Origin: Acidovorax sp. 106
GTDB lineage: Bacteria > Pseudomonadota > Gammaproteobacteria > Burkholderiales > Burkholderiaceae_C
DNA length: 64,000 nt
Assembly (NCBI RefSeq): GCF_003663825.1
Contig: NZ_RCCC01000001.1
Span: 3,108,501 to 3,172,500, forward strand
Reading direction: 5' to 3'
This document shows, in pieces, positions 36,485 to 48,360 of this stretch. Positions within the stretch are counted from its first letter, which is position 1. Every line of letters starts with the position of its first letter. The notes under the pieces are model-generated. The model was not told where the DNA came from, searched no databases, and saw only the letters and a program-made list of their open reading frames with translations. Both the position numbers and the translations under genes were made by a program.

Positions 36485-38761
36485 TCAGGTGGCTTGCGGA
36501 GTGATCCGCGAAGCACGGAGGACGGCCTGGGTGCGGCGGAGGTTGCGCAAGGCGGCTTCCAGGTGGGCCTGGTCTCTGACGGCGACGATGAAGCGCAGGT
36601 CCGTGGTGTCCAGGGCGACTTCATCGTCCATGTCCACATGGGTGATGTCCGCTTCGGAGTTGGCGAGTTCCTGCGCTATGCGAGCCAGCACGCCCTTGCC
36701 ATTGGCAACGGTGACCACCACGCCGGTTTCAAACATCCGTGTTGGTTCATCGGCCCAGTCCACTGCGATAAAGCGTTCACTGTCTTTGTGTTGCAGCCGC
36801 TTGGCCACACTGCAGTGGGCGTTGTGTACAACCAGCCCTTCGCCGCGTCCTAGGTAGCCCACGATGCGATCCCCGGGCACAGGGCGGCAGCAAGGCGCGT
36901 ACTGCACGGACGCATTTTCACTGCCATCCAGTGTGACGGCCCCCTGTGACAGCGTCTCGTGCGAGGTGTAGCGTTCTCGGGTGAGCAGCAGTGCGTCAGG
37001 GCGATGCCCGGTTTCGCTCAGCAGCACCACCAGCCGTTTGGCCACGATGCCTGCGATGCGCTTGCCCAGTCCCAGGTCTGTCATCAGCTCACTGCGATTG
37101 CGGTTGCCCGTGAATCGCAGCAGTCTCTCCCATAGGACATGTGTGTCGCCTTCATCCGGCGGCAGTTGCTCCAGGCCCTCTGCCCGAATAGCCTGGGTGA
37201 GCAGCTTTTCGCCCAGGCCCTCGGACTCGGTTTGGGCCAGGGTTTTGAGGTAGTGGCGAATCTTGGAGCGTGCACGCCCCGTGCGCACAAACCCCAGCCA
37301 AGCGGGGTTTGGTGTGGACACGGGGGCTGTGATGATTTCCACCACGTCGCCGTTCTTGAGCTCGGTGCGCAGGGGAACCTGCTCATTGTTGATCTTGGCT
37401 GCTGTCGTGCGGTCGCCCACGTTGCTGTGGATGGCGTAAGCAAAATCCACCAAGGTCGCGCCACGGGGTAGGGCCATGATTTGGCTCTTGGGGGTGAAGA
37501 CGTACACGGCGTCTGGGAACAGATCCACTTTGACGTGGTCCCAGAATTCGGCCGCGTCCCGGGTTTCATTCTGAATATCCAGCAGCGATTGCAGCCACTT
37601 GGTGCCCAGGCGCTCGGCCGATGTGCCCTCTGCGTCTTGTGCCTTGTACAGCCAATGCGCAGCCACACCAGCCTCTGCAATCACATGCATTTCGTCGGTT
37701 CGCATCTGGAACTCAATGTTCACCCCGGATGGGCCTACCAGGGTGGTGTGCAAGGACTGGTAGCCATTGAGCTTGGCAATCGCAATGTGGTCCTTGAACT
37801 TACCTGGCACCGGCTTGTACATCTGGTGCAAAACCCCCAGGGCGGTATAACAGTCAGTCACCGTGGGCACGATCACGCGAAAGCCGTAGATGTCTGTGAC
37901 CTGCGCAAAGCTCAGGTGCTTGAGGTCCATCTTTTGGTAGATGGCGTACAGCGTTTTCTCGCGGCCCGCGAGACGGACCTTCATGCCGATGCGATTGAAG
38001 GCGGCATCGACTTCTGTTTGCACTTTTTGCACCAGATCGCGTCGCCGGTTGCGTGATTTGTTCACGGCTTTGGACAGCGTGGCGTAGCGCCAAGGGTGCA
38101 GGTGCCTGAAAGACAGGTCTTGCAACTCCCGATAAGTCTGGTTCAGCCCCAGGCGGTGCGCGATGGGGGCATAGATTTCGAGGGTCTCGGAGGAAATGCG
38201 CCCCCATTTGCTGCGCGGCATATCCGATAGCGTGCGCATGTTGTGCGTGCGGTCGGCCAGCTTGATGAGGATGACACGTACGTCGCGTGCCATGGCCAGC
38301 AGCATTTTGCGAAAAGACTCGGCCTGGTTTTCTTCGCGGGTGTTGAACTGCAGCTTGTCCAGCTTGGTCAGCCCGTCCACCAGTTCGGCCACTGGCGCGC
38401 CAAAGCGGTCGATCAGGTCGGCCTTGGTCACGCCGCAATCTTCCATGGCGTCGTGGAGCAGTGCCGCCATCAGGGCTTGGGCATCCAGCTTCCAGGTGGC
38501 GCATTGGGCGGCCACTGCGATGGGGTGGGTGATGTAGGGCTCGCCGCTGTTGCGTAACTGGCCCAGGTGGGCCTCATCTGCAAAGCGATAAGCCTGGCGT
38601 ACCTGCTCAATGCTGCTGGCATCCAGGTAGTCCAGGTTTTCTGTCAGCGCAGCAAAGCTGGCTGCAGCTGCGTTAGCGGCTGCAGCGGTTTGGCTGGCAG
38701 GGGTTTGGCTGTCGCCAGGTCGGGTCTGCGTTGCAGAAGTTGAATTGAGCACCGCGTTCAT
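36485..38761 (-). CDS. spoT: Bifunctional (p)ppGpp synthetase/hydrolase
   Basis: The 758-residue protein has an Ala-rich N-terminal extension of ~35 residues, an HD hydrolase domain with His79 and HDAMED (103-108) intact, a synthetase domain with GYRVI-type segment and LNGYQSLHTT, a TGS domain and a C-terminal ACT domain. The KFKD sequence in the synthetase domain is the bifunctional SpoT type rather than the RelA EFDD type. It follows rpoZ but a terminator lies between, so an own promoter or read-through is needed. Confidence 0.95.
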   Translation of the reverse strand: MNAVLNSTSATQTRPGDSQTPASQTAAAANAAAASFAALTENLDYLDASSIEQVRQAYRFADEAHLGQLRNSGEPYITHPIAVAAQCATWKLDAQALMAALLHDAMEDCGVTKADLIDRFGAPVAELVDGLTKLDKLQFNTREENQAESFRKMLLAMARDVRVILIKLADRTHNMRTLSDMPRSKWGRISSETLEIYAPIAHRLGLNQTYRELQDLSFRHLHPWRYATLSKAVNKSRNRRRDLVQKVQTEVDAAFNRIGMKVRLAGREKTLYAIYQKMDLKHLSFAQVTDIYGFRVIVPTVTDCYTALGVLHQMYKPVPGKFKDHIAIAKLNGYQSLHTTLVGPSGVNIEFQMRTDEMHVIAEAGVAAHWLYKAQDAEGTSAERLGTKWLQSLLDIQNETRDAAEFWDHVKVDLFPDAVYVFTPKSQIMALPRGATLVDFAYAIHSNVGDRTTAAKINNEQVPLRTELKNGDVVEIITAPVSTPNPAWLGFVRTGRARSKIRHYLKTLAQTESEGLGEKLLTQAIRAEGLEQLPPDEGDTHVLWERLLRFTGNRNRSELMTDLGLGKRIAGIVAKRLVVLLSETGHRPDALLLTRERYTSHETLSQGAVTLDGSENASVQYAPCCRPVPGDRIVGYLGRGEGLVVHNAHCSVAKRLQHKDSERFIAVDWADEPTRMFETGVVVTVANGKGVLARIAQELANSEADITHVDMDDEVALDTTDLRFIVAVRDQAHLEAALRNLRRTQAVLRASRITPQAT

Positions 38762-38803
38762 GCCTTAAATGTAGCGTGGGAGCGCGAGGGCCGACGGGGA
38801 CGC

Positions 38804-38829
38804 AAAAAAAAGCACCGCAGAGCGGTGCT
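38804..38829 (-). terminator. Terminator between rpoZ and spoT
   Basis: On the minus strand AGCACCGC/GCGGTGCT (8 bp, loop TCT) is followed by seven T. It lies 27 bp after the rpoZ stop and 43 bp before the spoT start. Confidence 0.85.
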
Positions 38830-38855
38830 TTTCGGAGGGCATTGCCTGACCAAGC

Positions 38856-39059
38856 TCAACCGGGAACCTTCTTGAGCATTTCCAGGCCGACTTTGCCTTC
38901 GGCGATTTCGCGCAGGGCTGTCACGGCAGGCTTGTTGCGGCTTTCGATGCGAGGGGCGTGGCCTTGGCTCAGCATGCGTGCGCGGTACGTGGCGGCCAAC
39001 ACAAGCTGGAAGCGGTTGGGGATCTTTTCCAGACAGTCTTCTACGGTGATGCGTGCCAT
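38856..39059 (-). CDS. rpoZ: RNA polymerase omega subunit
   Basis: The 67-residue protein starts [20 protein letters not shown], the family hallmark, and continues [11 protein letters not shown] and [15 protein letters not shown]. It helps RNA polymerase assembly and is part of a ppGpp site. It lies 17 bp downstream of gmk, and spoT follows, the usual gmk-rpoZ-spoT order linking (p)ppGpp and RNA polymerase. Confidence 0.97.
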   Translation of the reverse strand: MARITVEDCLEKIPNRFQLVLAATYRARMLSQGHAPRIESRNKPAVTALREIAEGKVGLEMLKKVPG

Positions 39060-39076
39060 CGTTTTACTCCGGGGAT

Positions 39077-39697
39077 TCAGGTGATATTGAGCGACTTGAA
39101 GGTGTCAGCACGGGCGCGGCGCTGTGCGGCGTACTTGAGTCGCTGGGCGTGAACTACGGCTTTCAGGTCGAAAAGCGCGCGCTCAAACAACTCGTTGATT
39201 ATAACGAAGTCGAATTTGTTGACCTGTTCCATCTCGGTGGCTGCATTTTTCAGTCGCAACTCGATGGTTTCTGGCGAGTCTTCGCCGCGTCGTTCCAGGC
39301 GGGAGCGCAATTCTTCCCAGCTCGGGGGCAGGATGAACACCAGTACCGCATTGGCAAAGGCCTGTTTGACTTGGAGTGCGCCTTGAAAGTCGATTTCCAG
39401 GATCACGTCAGCTCCTTGGGCAATCCGATCTTCGATGGCTTTTTTGGACGTGCCGTAGCGGTTACCGTGCACATGCGCCCACTCTACGAAAGCGTTGCCC
39501 TGCACCATGGCGTCAAATTCGGACTGAGATGCAAAGTAGTAGTTGCGACCATGCTTTTCCTGTCCGCGGGGCGCGCGGGTGGTATGAGAGATCGATAGGT
39601 GAACGTGGGAGTCTAGCTCCAGAAGGGCTTTGACAAGGCTGGATTTGCCCGCCCCGCTGGGGGCTGCAACAACGAATAAATTTCCGGGATAGTCCAT
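39077..39697 (-). CDS. gmk: Guanylate kinase
   Basis: Converts GMP to GDP. The 206-residue protein has the P-loop [36 protein letters not shown] and [13 protein letters not shown]. It starts directly behind a degenerate copy of the tandem-hairpin repeat. The gene follows yicC. Confidence 0.97.
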   Translation of the reverse strand: MDYPGNLFVVAAPSGAGKSSLVKALLELDSHVHLSISHTTRAPRGQEKHGRNYYFASQSEFDAMVQGNAFVEWAHVHGNRYGTSKKAIEDRIAQGADVILEIDFQGALQVKQAFANAVLVFILPPSWEELRSRLERRGEDSPETIELRLKNAATEMEQVNKFDFVIINELFERALFDLKAVVHAQRLKYAAQRRARADTFKSLNIT

Positions 39698-39732
39698 AGC
39701 TGGTAAGCGCTAAGCGCTATCAAAAAATGAGT
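39698..39732 (-). repeat. Tandem-hairpin intergenic repeat, copy I (partial)
   Basis: On the minus strand TTTTTTGATAGCGCTTAGCG and CTTACCAGCTATGG contain the TAGCGCTT arms of the family but lack the full second arm. It begins 3-4 bp after the yicC stop and touches the gmk start, in the direction of both genes. Confidence 0.55.
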
Positions 39733-39733
39733 G

Positions 39734-40651
39734 TTACTCGATATTTTGCACTTGTTCGCGCATCTGCTCGATCAGCACCTTCATGTCCACGCTGATGCGG
39801 GTCAGGTCCAGTGCTGCAGATTTGGAGCCCATGGTGTTGGCTTCGCGGTGCAATTCCTGGATGAGAAAGTCCAGGCGCTTGCCGACTTCTCCGCCCTTTT
39901 TCAAGAGGCGCTCGATCTCGTCCAGGTGCGATTCCAGTCGCGTGATTTCTTCTGCCACATCAATGCGGATGGCAAAGGCGGTGGCTTCGGTCAACGCACG
40001 GTCGCGGGCTGCTTCGGGCAGGGTGGAGCCGTCGGTCAAAGCCATGGCTTCTTTCCAGCGCTCCATGAAGCGCTGGCGTTGCTGCTCCACCAGTTGGGGC
40101 ACCAGCGGCACGGCTTGCTGGGCCAGCGCGCGCAGCTGTTTGGCGCGGTCCAGCACCATGGCGGCCAGGCGCTTGCCTTCGCGCTCGCGGGCAGACAACA
40201 GGGCGGTGAGGGCTTCTTCGGCCAGCGCTGGCACGGCTTCGCTCCAGTCTTCCGATCCGGTGTTGGCGTTGGCGCACAGGCGCAGGGCATCTGCCACGCT
40301 CAGCGGCGCGGCGCCTGGCAGCCAGGCCTTGACGGAATCTTGCAAGGTGTTGAGGCGCTGCAGCAGGCGCGCTGGCGGGTCTTGCAGGGTGTTGCTGTCT
40401 TCGTTTTCGATGGCCGCGCGCACTTCGACCTTGCCGCGCTTGAGGCGGGCTGTGAGCAGGCTGCGCAGTGTGGGCTCCAGCGCGCGCAGGTCGTCGGGCA
40501 GGCGAAAGGACAGGTCCAGAAAGCGGCTGTTGACCGAACGGATCTCCAGGCCCAGCCTGCGATTTTGGGGGGCGCGGCCCTCGGTTTCAGCGCCAGCGGC
40601 AGACGCGCCTTGCTGTGCACTGGCGTATCCGGTCATGCTGTAAACTGGCAT
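39734..40651 (-). CDS. yicC: YicC-family endoribonuclease-like protein
   Basis: The 305-residue protein has the N-terminal MTGYASAQ motif, LEIRSVNSRFLDLSFRLPD, and a C-terminal HREANTMGSKSA segment, all typical of YicC (DUF1732). E. coli YicC is a ribonuclease acting on certain RNAs. It precedes gmk on the same strand and is divergent from the kinase gene with ~75 bp between. Confidence 0.93.
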   Translation of the reverse strand: MPVYSMTGYASAQQGASAAGAETEGRAPQNRRLGLEIRSVNSRFLDLSFRLPDDLRALEPTLRSLLTARLKRGKVEVRAAIENEDSNTLQDPPARLLQRLNTLQDSVKAWLPGAAPLSVADALRLCANANTGSEDWSEAVPALAEEALTALLSAREREGKRLAAMVLDRAKQLRALAQQAVPLVPQLVEQQRQRFMERWKEAMALTDGSTLPEAARDRALTEATAFAIRIDVAEEITRLESHLDEIERLLKKGGEVGKRLDFLIQELHREANTMGSKSAALDLTRISVDMKVLIEQMREQVQNIE

Positions 40652-40726
40652 TGGACTTTTTGATGGTTGCTTGCGATCCGGCGATTATCCGGGTTCCGCC
40701 TTACCCCCGAGTCATCTTCGCAAAAT

Positions 40727-41743
40727 ATGTCAAAAATCAAGCCGGCTCCATTGCCGCCAGACACCGTTCTTGGTGGGTACCGCGTGGTTCGCAGGGTCTC
40801 CTCGGGGGGCTTTGGTGTGGTGTACCTCGCCATGGACCCTGAGGGCCAACAGGTCGCTATCAAGGAATACCTGCCATCGTCTCTGGCCACGCGCGGCCCG
40901 GGCGAGTTGCTGCCCAAGGTACCCTCCGAAAAGCTCTCGCTGTACCGACTGGGGCTCAAAAGCTTCTTTGAAGAAGGGCGCTCGCTGGCTCAGATCTCGC
41001 ACGCCTCGGTGGTCAGCGTGCTCAACTTCTTTCGAGAAAACGAAACCGTCTACATGGTGATGAATTATCTGGAGGGCGCGACCCTGCAGGATTTCATCAT
41101 CACCGCACGCGATTTGAAGACGCAGAAGGTCTTTCGCGAGTCCACCATCCGCTCGCTGTTTGACGAGGTGCTGCGCGGCTTGCGCATCGTGCACCAGCAC
41201 AAGATGCTGCACCTCGATATCAAGCCCGCCAATATCTTCATCACCGACGACAACAAGGCCGTGTTGATTGACTTTGGCGCGGCACGCGAAGTGCTGAGCA
41301 AAGAGGGCAACTTCATCCGCCCGATGTACACCCCCGGCTTTGCGGCCCCCGAGATGTACCGGCGTGACTCCTCCATGGGGCCATGGACGGACATCTACGC
41401 CATTGGCGCCTGCATCTACGCCTGCATGCAAGGTTTTCCGCCCAACGAGGCGCCGCAGCGCATCGAAAAAGACCGCCTGTCTCTGGCATTGACCAAGCTG
41501 CGTGGCGTGTACTCTGACAACCTGATCGAGGTGGTGGAGTGGTGCATGGCGCTGGACCCCTTGTCGCGCCCGCAGTCTGTGTTTGCCTTGCAAAAGGAAC
41601 TGAGCCGCGAGGGCGAGCGCCGTTACACCAAGCTCACGGTGGCGGAAAAAATGCGCCTGCAGCTGGACACCCTGGTGTCTGACACCAAAAAGAACGTGCA
41701 AAAGGTGGGTGAAGCCACCGGCATCGGAGCCAAGCCCAAATGA
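40727..41743 (+). CDS. Serine/threonine protein kinase
   Basis: The 338-residue Hanks-type kinase has a Gly loop SSGGFGVVY (25-33), Lys46 in VAIKEY, a catalytic HLDIKPAN (His162, Asp164, Lys166, Asn169) where the usual Arg is Leu, DFG (182-184) and an APE-type segment FAAPEM. No membrane helix or sensor domain is present; the last ~45 residues are basic. The ATG at 40727 starts the conserved part. A PP2C phosphatase gene follows 82 bp later; the two probably counteract each other. Confidence 0.93.
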   Translation: MSKIKPAPLPPDTVLGGYRVVRRVSSGGFGVVYLAMDPEGQQVAIKEYLPSSLATRGPGELLPKVPSEKLSLYRLGLKSFFEEGRSLAQISHASVVSVLNFFRENETVYMVMNYLEGATLQDFIITARDLKTQKVFRESTIRSLFDEVLRGLRIVHQHKMLHLDIKPANIFITDDNKAVLIDFGAAREVLSKEGNFIRPMYTPGFAAPEMYRRDSSMGPWTDIYAIGACIYACMQGFPPNEAPQRIEKDRLSLALTKLRGVYSDNLIEVVEWCMALDPLSRPQSVFALQKELSREGERRYTKLTVAEKMRLQLDTLVSDTKKNVQKVGEATGIGAKPK

Positions 41744-41825
41744 AGGCGACCCACGCAAAGCGGGTTGGGGCAAGGCACATCTTCATTGACGATGCCTGCG
41801 TGCATCCCTGTTTGCGTGAGTCGCT

Positions 41826-42728
41826 ATGAAATTTTCGGTTTTCCAGATCAGCCGCCGTGGTGGCCGCGAAAAGAACGAAGACCGCATGGGCTATTGCTAC
41901 ACGCGCGAATCGGGCCTGTTTGTTTTGGCCGACGGCATGGGCGGCCACCCCGAGGGGGAAGTGGCTGCGCAAATCGCGCTGCAAACCGTGTCGGCCCTGT
42001 TCCAGCGCCAAGCCAAGCCCCAGATTCAGGATGTGCAGGAATTCCTGTCGGGCGCACTGCTGGCGGCCCACCACCAGATTCTGCGGTACGCCTCCGAGAA
42101 GGGCATGATCGACACGCCGCGCACCACGCTGGTGGCTGCGGTGCTGCAGGGCGGCTCTGCCTCGTGGATCCATTGCGGCGACTCGCGCCTGTACATGGTG
42201 CGCGATGGTGAGCTGCTGACCCGCACGCGCGACCACTCGTACCTGGAGCTGCGCAACGCGCCGCCCCCTGGGCTGGACCGCATCAACCGCAACGTGTTGT
42301 TCACCTGCCTGGGCTCGCCGACCAAGCCCATCTACGACATCACCGGCCCGGTGTACCTGGAGCAGGGCGACCGCATTCTGCTGTGCTCGGATGGCCTGTG
42401 GGGAACCTTGAGCGACGAAGAAATCGCCAAGCAAATGGCCCGCCAGGCGGTGTCGCATGCCGTGCCCGACCTGGTCGAAGAAGCGCTGCGCAAGGCAGGC
42501 GAAAGCAGCGACAACGTGACGGTGGTGGCGCTGGAATGGGAAACGCCCGATGCGTTTGAATCGACCCAGGGCGTGTCCACCGACAGCATCAGCGACGATG
42601 TGTTCGCCTCCACCATCCAGGCAGGGCCGCTGGATGGCTTGGTCGATGACCTGGACGACGCCGCCATCGAGCGCTCGATCGCTGAAATCAACGAAGCCAT
42701 CCGCCGCTCTGCTGCCCGCAGGGGTTGA
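41826..42728 (+). CDS. PP2C-family serine/threonine phosphatase
   Basis: The 300-residue protein has the metal-binding motifs of PP2C: KNEDRMGY, VLADGMGGHP, WIHCGDSRLY, LLCSDGLWG and the final SSDNVTVV. It is a soluble, single-domain enzyme with an acidic C-terminal tail of ~55 residues. It follows the kinase gene and precedes rph, so it is probably the counterpart of the kinase. Targets are unknown. Confidence 0.94.
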   Translation: MKFSVFQISRRGGREKNEDRMGYCYTRESGLFVLADGMGGHPEGEVAAQIALQTVSALFQRQAKPQIQDVQEFLSGALLAAHHQILRYASEKGMIDTPRTTLVAAVLQGGSASWIHCGDSRLYMVRDGELLTRTRDHSYLELRNAPPPGLDRINRNVLFTCLGSPTKPIYDITGPVYLEQGDRILLCSDGLWGTLSDEEIAKQMARQAVSHAVPDLVEEALRKAGESSDNVTVVALEWETPDAFESTQGVSTDSISDDVFASTIQAGPLDGLVDDLDDAAIERSIAEINEAIRRSAARRG

Positions 42729-42870
42729 GGGGCGCTGACCCTTTTGCACCGGGGCTATTGGTGGCTACTGGTGTCTATTGGCGGCCCTGGTCCGCCCTTG
42801 GCGCTCCATTGCAGCCTTGCCTGCTCCTGTCTTTTCCTGTCTTTTCTTTTGCGATGCCATCGCTTGTGCC

Positions 42871-43599
<729 letters not shown>

Positions 43600-43603
43600 T
43601 TTA

Positions 43604-43660
43604 TTTGCTATTTATTTGATAGCTTCTAGCGCTTGGTAAATAAGCGCTAAGGCCTGATTT
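43604..43660 (+). repeat. Tandem-hairpin intergenic repeat, copy E
   Basis: TTTGCTATTTATTTGATAGC then TTC and TAGCGCTTGGTAAATAAGCG with CTA closing a perfect 8-bp arm, then AGGCC and a T-rich tail. It starts 4 bp after the rph stop and ends at the rdgB start region, in gene direction. Confidence 0.92.
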
Positions 43661-43664
43661 GACT

Positions 43665-44264
43665 ATGAAACTCGTATTGGCATCCAACAACCAGGGCAAG
43701 CTCGCCGAGCTGCAGGCCATGTTCGCCCCGCTGGGCGTGGAACTGGTGCGCCAGGGCGACCTGGGTGTGGGCGAGGCCGAAGAACCCTTTCGCACCTTTG
43801 TCGAGAACGCGCTGACCAAGGCGCGCTTCGCCTCGCAGCACACAGGCCTGCCCGCGCTGGCCGACGATGCAGGCATGTGTGTGGACGCCTTTGGCGGCCT
43901 GCCGGGCGTCGATACGGCCTACTACTGCACCCAGTTCGGCTACGAAAAAAGCGATGCCAACAACGTGCGCGCATTGCTGGAGCAACTGCAGGGCGTGGCC
44001 AACCGCCGCGCCGCCATGGTCAGCACCCTGGTGGCCGTACGCAGCCCGCAAGACCCCGAGCCGCTGATTGCCGTGGGCCGCGTGGTGGGCGAGATCACCA
44101 CCGAACCGCGTGGCAGCAATGGCTTTGGGTTCGACCCGATCATGTTCATCCCTGAATTTGGCAAGACCTTTGCTGAGCTGCCCGTGGAGGTGAAGAACGC
44201 TAACAGCCACCGTGGCCGCTCCGCCGTGCAGATGCTGAGCTTGATGCGTGAGCGCTGGTTTTGA
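43665..44264 (+). CDS. rdgB: Non-canonical purine NTP pyrophosphatase RdgB/HAM1
   Basis: Hydrolyses ITP, dITP and XTP to keep them out of DNA and RNA. The 199-residue protein has LASNNQGKLAELQ at the start, the TFVENALTKARFAS motif, ALADDAGMCVDAFGG and the substrate loop GSNGFGFDPIMF. A TTG two codons upstream is possible, but ATG at 43665 fits. The start lies directly after the repeat copy E. Confidence 0.97.
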   Translation: MKLVLASNNQGKLAELQAMFAPLGVELVRQGDLGVGEAEEPFRTFVENALTKARFASQHTGLPALADDAGMCVDAFGGLPGVDTAYYCTQFGYEKSDANNVRALLEQLQGVANRRAAMVSTLVAVRSPQDPEPLIAVGRVVGEITTEPRGSNGFGFDPIMFIPEFGKTFAELPVEVKNANSHRGRSAVQMLSLMRERWF

Positions 44265-44291
44265 ACATTGAGTGGTGAGAAGAGCCTGCCT

Positions 44292-45539
44292 GTGACCCAT
44301 ATCCCTATTGCCCCGCACACCGACGACGCCCCCGCCGTGGTGCGCGACATCCAGCACTACATGCGCCCCGGCCTGCTGCAGCTGACCAGCCTGCCGCCGC
44401 TGTCGCTGTACGTGCATCTGCCCTGGTGCCTGAAGAAGTGCCCTTATTGCGACTTCAATTCGCACGAAGCGCGCGGTGGTCATGCGGCGGGTGAGGTGCC
44501 AGAGCAGCGCTACATCGACGCGCTCATGGCCGACCTGGAGGCCGCGCTGCCGCTGATCTGGGGCCGCTCGGTGCACAGCATCTTTATCGGGGGCGGCACG
44601 CCCAGCCTTTTCGCACCGCAGGCGATAGATCGCCTGCTCAGCGACATCCGCGCCCGCTTGCGGCTGGAGGCTGACTGCGAGATCACCATGGAGGCCAACC
44701 CCGGCACGTTTGAGAAGGACCGGTTTCGTGCCTACCGCAGCGCGGGCGTCACGCGCCTGTCCATCGGGGTGCAGAGCTTCAACGACGCGCACCTGAAGGC
44801 CCTGGGCCGTGTGCACGACCGCTCGCAAGCCCTGGCGGCGGTGCAAGAGGCTGCCAGCGCGTTCGACACCTTCAATCTCGACATCATGTACGCGCTGCCG
44901 GGCCAGACTCTGGCGCAGATGGAGCAGGACATGCAGCAGGCGCTGCAACTGGCGCCGCCGCACATCTCCATCTACCACCTGACCATCGAGCCCAACACCT
45001 ACTTCGCCAAGTTCCCGCCCGCCATCCCTGAGGACGACCTGGCCTACGCCATGCTCGACCGCATCACCGAGATGACGGGCGCTGCAGGGCTGTCGCGGTA
45101 CGAGATTTCGGCCTATGCCCGTGAGGGCCACCCGTGCTTTCACAACACCAACTACTGGCAGTTTGGCGACTACCTGGGCATTGGTGCGGGCGCGCACAGC
45201 AAGCTCAGCTTTGCGCACCGGGTGGTGCGGCAGGTGCGTTTTCGTGACCCGGCCCGCTACATGGACAACGCCCTGGCCGGCCACGCCGTGGCGCAGGACG
45301 ACGATGTGCGCCGGGCAGATTTGCCGTTTGAATACATGCTCAACGCGCTGCGCCTGCGTGGTGGGTTTGCGCTGCCCGAGTTCACCGAACGCACTGGCTT
45401 GCCGATCAGCGCCATTGCCAAGGGGCTGGAGGCCGCAGAGCGCAAGGGCTTGATCGTGCGCGAGGGCGTGCAGGTACGCCCCACCGAGCGGGGCTTTGAC
45501 TTTTTGAGCGACCTGCAGGAATTGTTTTTGGCGGACTGA
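44292..45539 (+). CDS. hemW: Radical SAM protein HemW (heme chaperone)
   Basis: The protein carries the radical SAM motif CxxxCxYC in VHLPWCLKKCPYCDFNSH followed by GGGTPSLF, the Glu in MEANPGT and the GVQSFNDAHLKALGR segment. It lacks the fourth cysteine environment of true HemN, as expected for HemW, which binds heme. I favour the GTG at 44292, preceded by GAGAAGAG; a TTG at 44268 and an ATG at 44361 are also in frame. It ends the kinase-rph-rdgB-hemW run. Confidence 0.93.
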   Translation: MTHIPIAPHTDDAPAVVRDIQHYMRPGLLQLTSLPPLSLYVHLPWCLKKCPYCDFNSHEARGGHAAGEVPEQRYIDALMADLEAALPLIWGRSVHSIFIGGGTPSLFAPQAIDRLLSDIRARLRLEADCEITMEANPGTFEKDRFRAYRSAGVTRLSIGVQSFNDAHLKALGRVHDRSQALAAVQEAASAFDTFNLDIMYALPGQTLAQMEQDMQQALQLAPPHISIYHLTIEPNTYFAKFPPAIPEDDLAYAMLDRITEMTGAAGLSRYEISAYAREGHPCFHNTNYWQFGDYLGIGAGAHSKLSFAHRVVRQVRFRDPARYMDNALAGHAVAQDDDVRRADLPFEYMLNALRLRGGFALPEFTERTGLPISAIAKGLEAAERKGLIVREGVQVRPTERGFDFLSDLQELFLAD

Positions 45540-45610
45540 GCAGGGCCTGGCGATCTGCGCGACGCAGGTCCGTCACTGACCCGCCAGCCCTTGCCCCGCA
45601 GCAACCCCGC

Positions 45611-45937
45611 TCAGCCGCAGCGCACGGCGGTGATGCGGCCGCTGTCGTCCACCAGCAGGTTCAGGCGCTGCTCGTTGTATTCCTTGGTGATCAGCTGGCC
45701 GGGCCGCAGCACCCGCGCCATGTGGGCGCCGGATTGCACGCGTGCCGCTTCGACCACGCTGGCGGTGCTGTCCTTGCCCACAAACGACTGCGCGGGCGCT
45801 GCATTGCACTGCCCGCCCACGGGCGGGGCGCCGGGTGCGGTCGGGGTGGGGTTGGCGCCTGCGCCGTGGCCTGCGCAGCCTGCCATCAAACCAGCGGCCA
45901 CGGTGCTGCAGGCCACCATCCAGAGGGTGTGTCTCAT
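45611..45937 (-). CDS. Peptidase inhibitor I78-type lipoprotein
   Basis: The 108-residue product has a lipobox LMAGC (Cys21) after a hydrophobic stretch, a Pro/Ala-rich linker, and a C-terminal I78 domain (CNAAPAQSFVGKDST, VRVLRPGQ-like segment and YNEQRLNLLVDDSGRITAVRC). Two cysteines bracket the domain. The family contains fungal elastase inhibitors; in bacteria these are periplasmic lipoproteins presumed to inhibit serine proteases. Convergent with hemW. Confidence 0.87.
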   Translation of the reverse strand: MRHTLWMVACSTVAAGLMAGCAGHGAGANPTPTAPGAPPVGGQCNAAPAQSFVGKDSTASVVEAARVQSGAHMARVLRPGQLITKEYNEQRLNLLVDDSGRITAVRCG

Positions 45938-46105
45938 ACCAATACTCCTAGTGCCGAAAAATGAACCACACCATAGCGCAGTTGGACTGGGCTGCGGTGT
46001 CGGCGCGTAACGGGCTGTGCGCTGGCTGGCTTGGGTGCCAGCAGCGTCACAGCGCTGTCAAACTGTCTTTACACACTCGTGGTTTTGTTTCTTCCTGGGT
46101 TCCCC

Positions 46106-48199
<2,094 letters not shown>

Positions 48200-48251
48200 G
48201 CCGGTCGGCCGTCCGCCTGATGGGCGGGCGGCTGCTGAGGTATCGGATGGG

Positions 48252-48289
48252 AGCCACCCCGTAGGCATCTATGGGGTGGCTTTGCTTTT
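48252..48289 (+). terminator. Terminator after the CpdB-like gene
   Basis: AGCCACCCC/GGGGTGGCT (9 bp, 12-nt loop) is followed by TTGCTTTT. It lies 53 bp after the stop and runs into repeat copy F. Confidence 0.75.
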
Positions 48290-48345
48290 GCTATTAAATA
48301 TATAGCTGCTAGCGCTTGTGGTTAAAGCGCTATAGCCTGTTTCAA
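48287..48345 (+). repeat. Tandem-hairpin intergenic repeat, copy F
   Basis: TTTGCTATTAAATATATAGC, TGC, then TAGCGCTTGTGGTTAAAGCG with CTA, followed by TAGCCTG and a T/A-rich tail. It lies after the CpdB-like gene in its direction; the next gene (Smr) is convergent. Confidence 0.92.
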
Positions 48346-48360
48346 TAAAAATTCAGGGCC

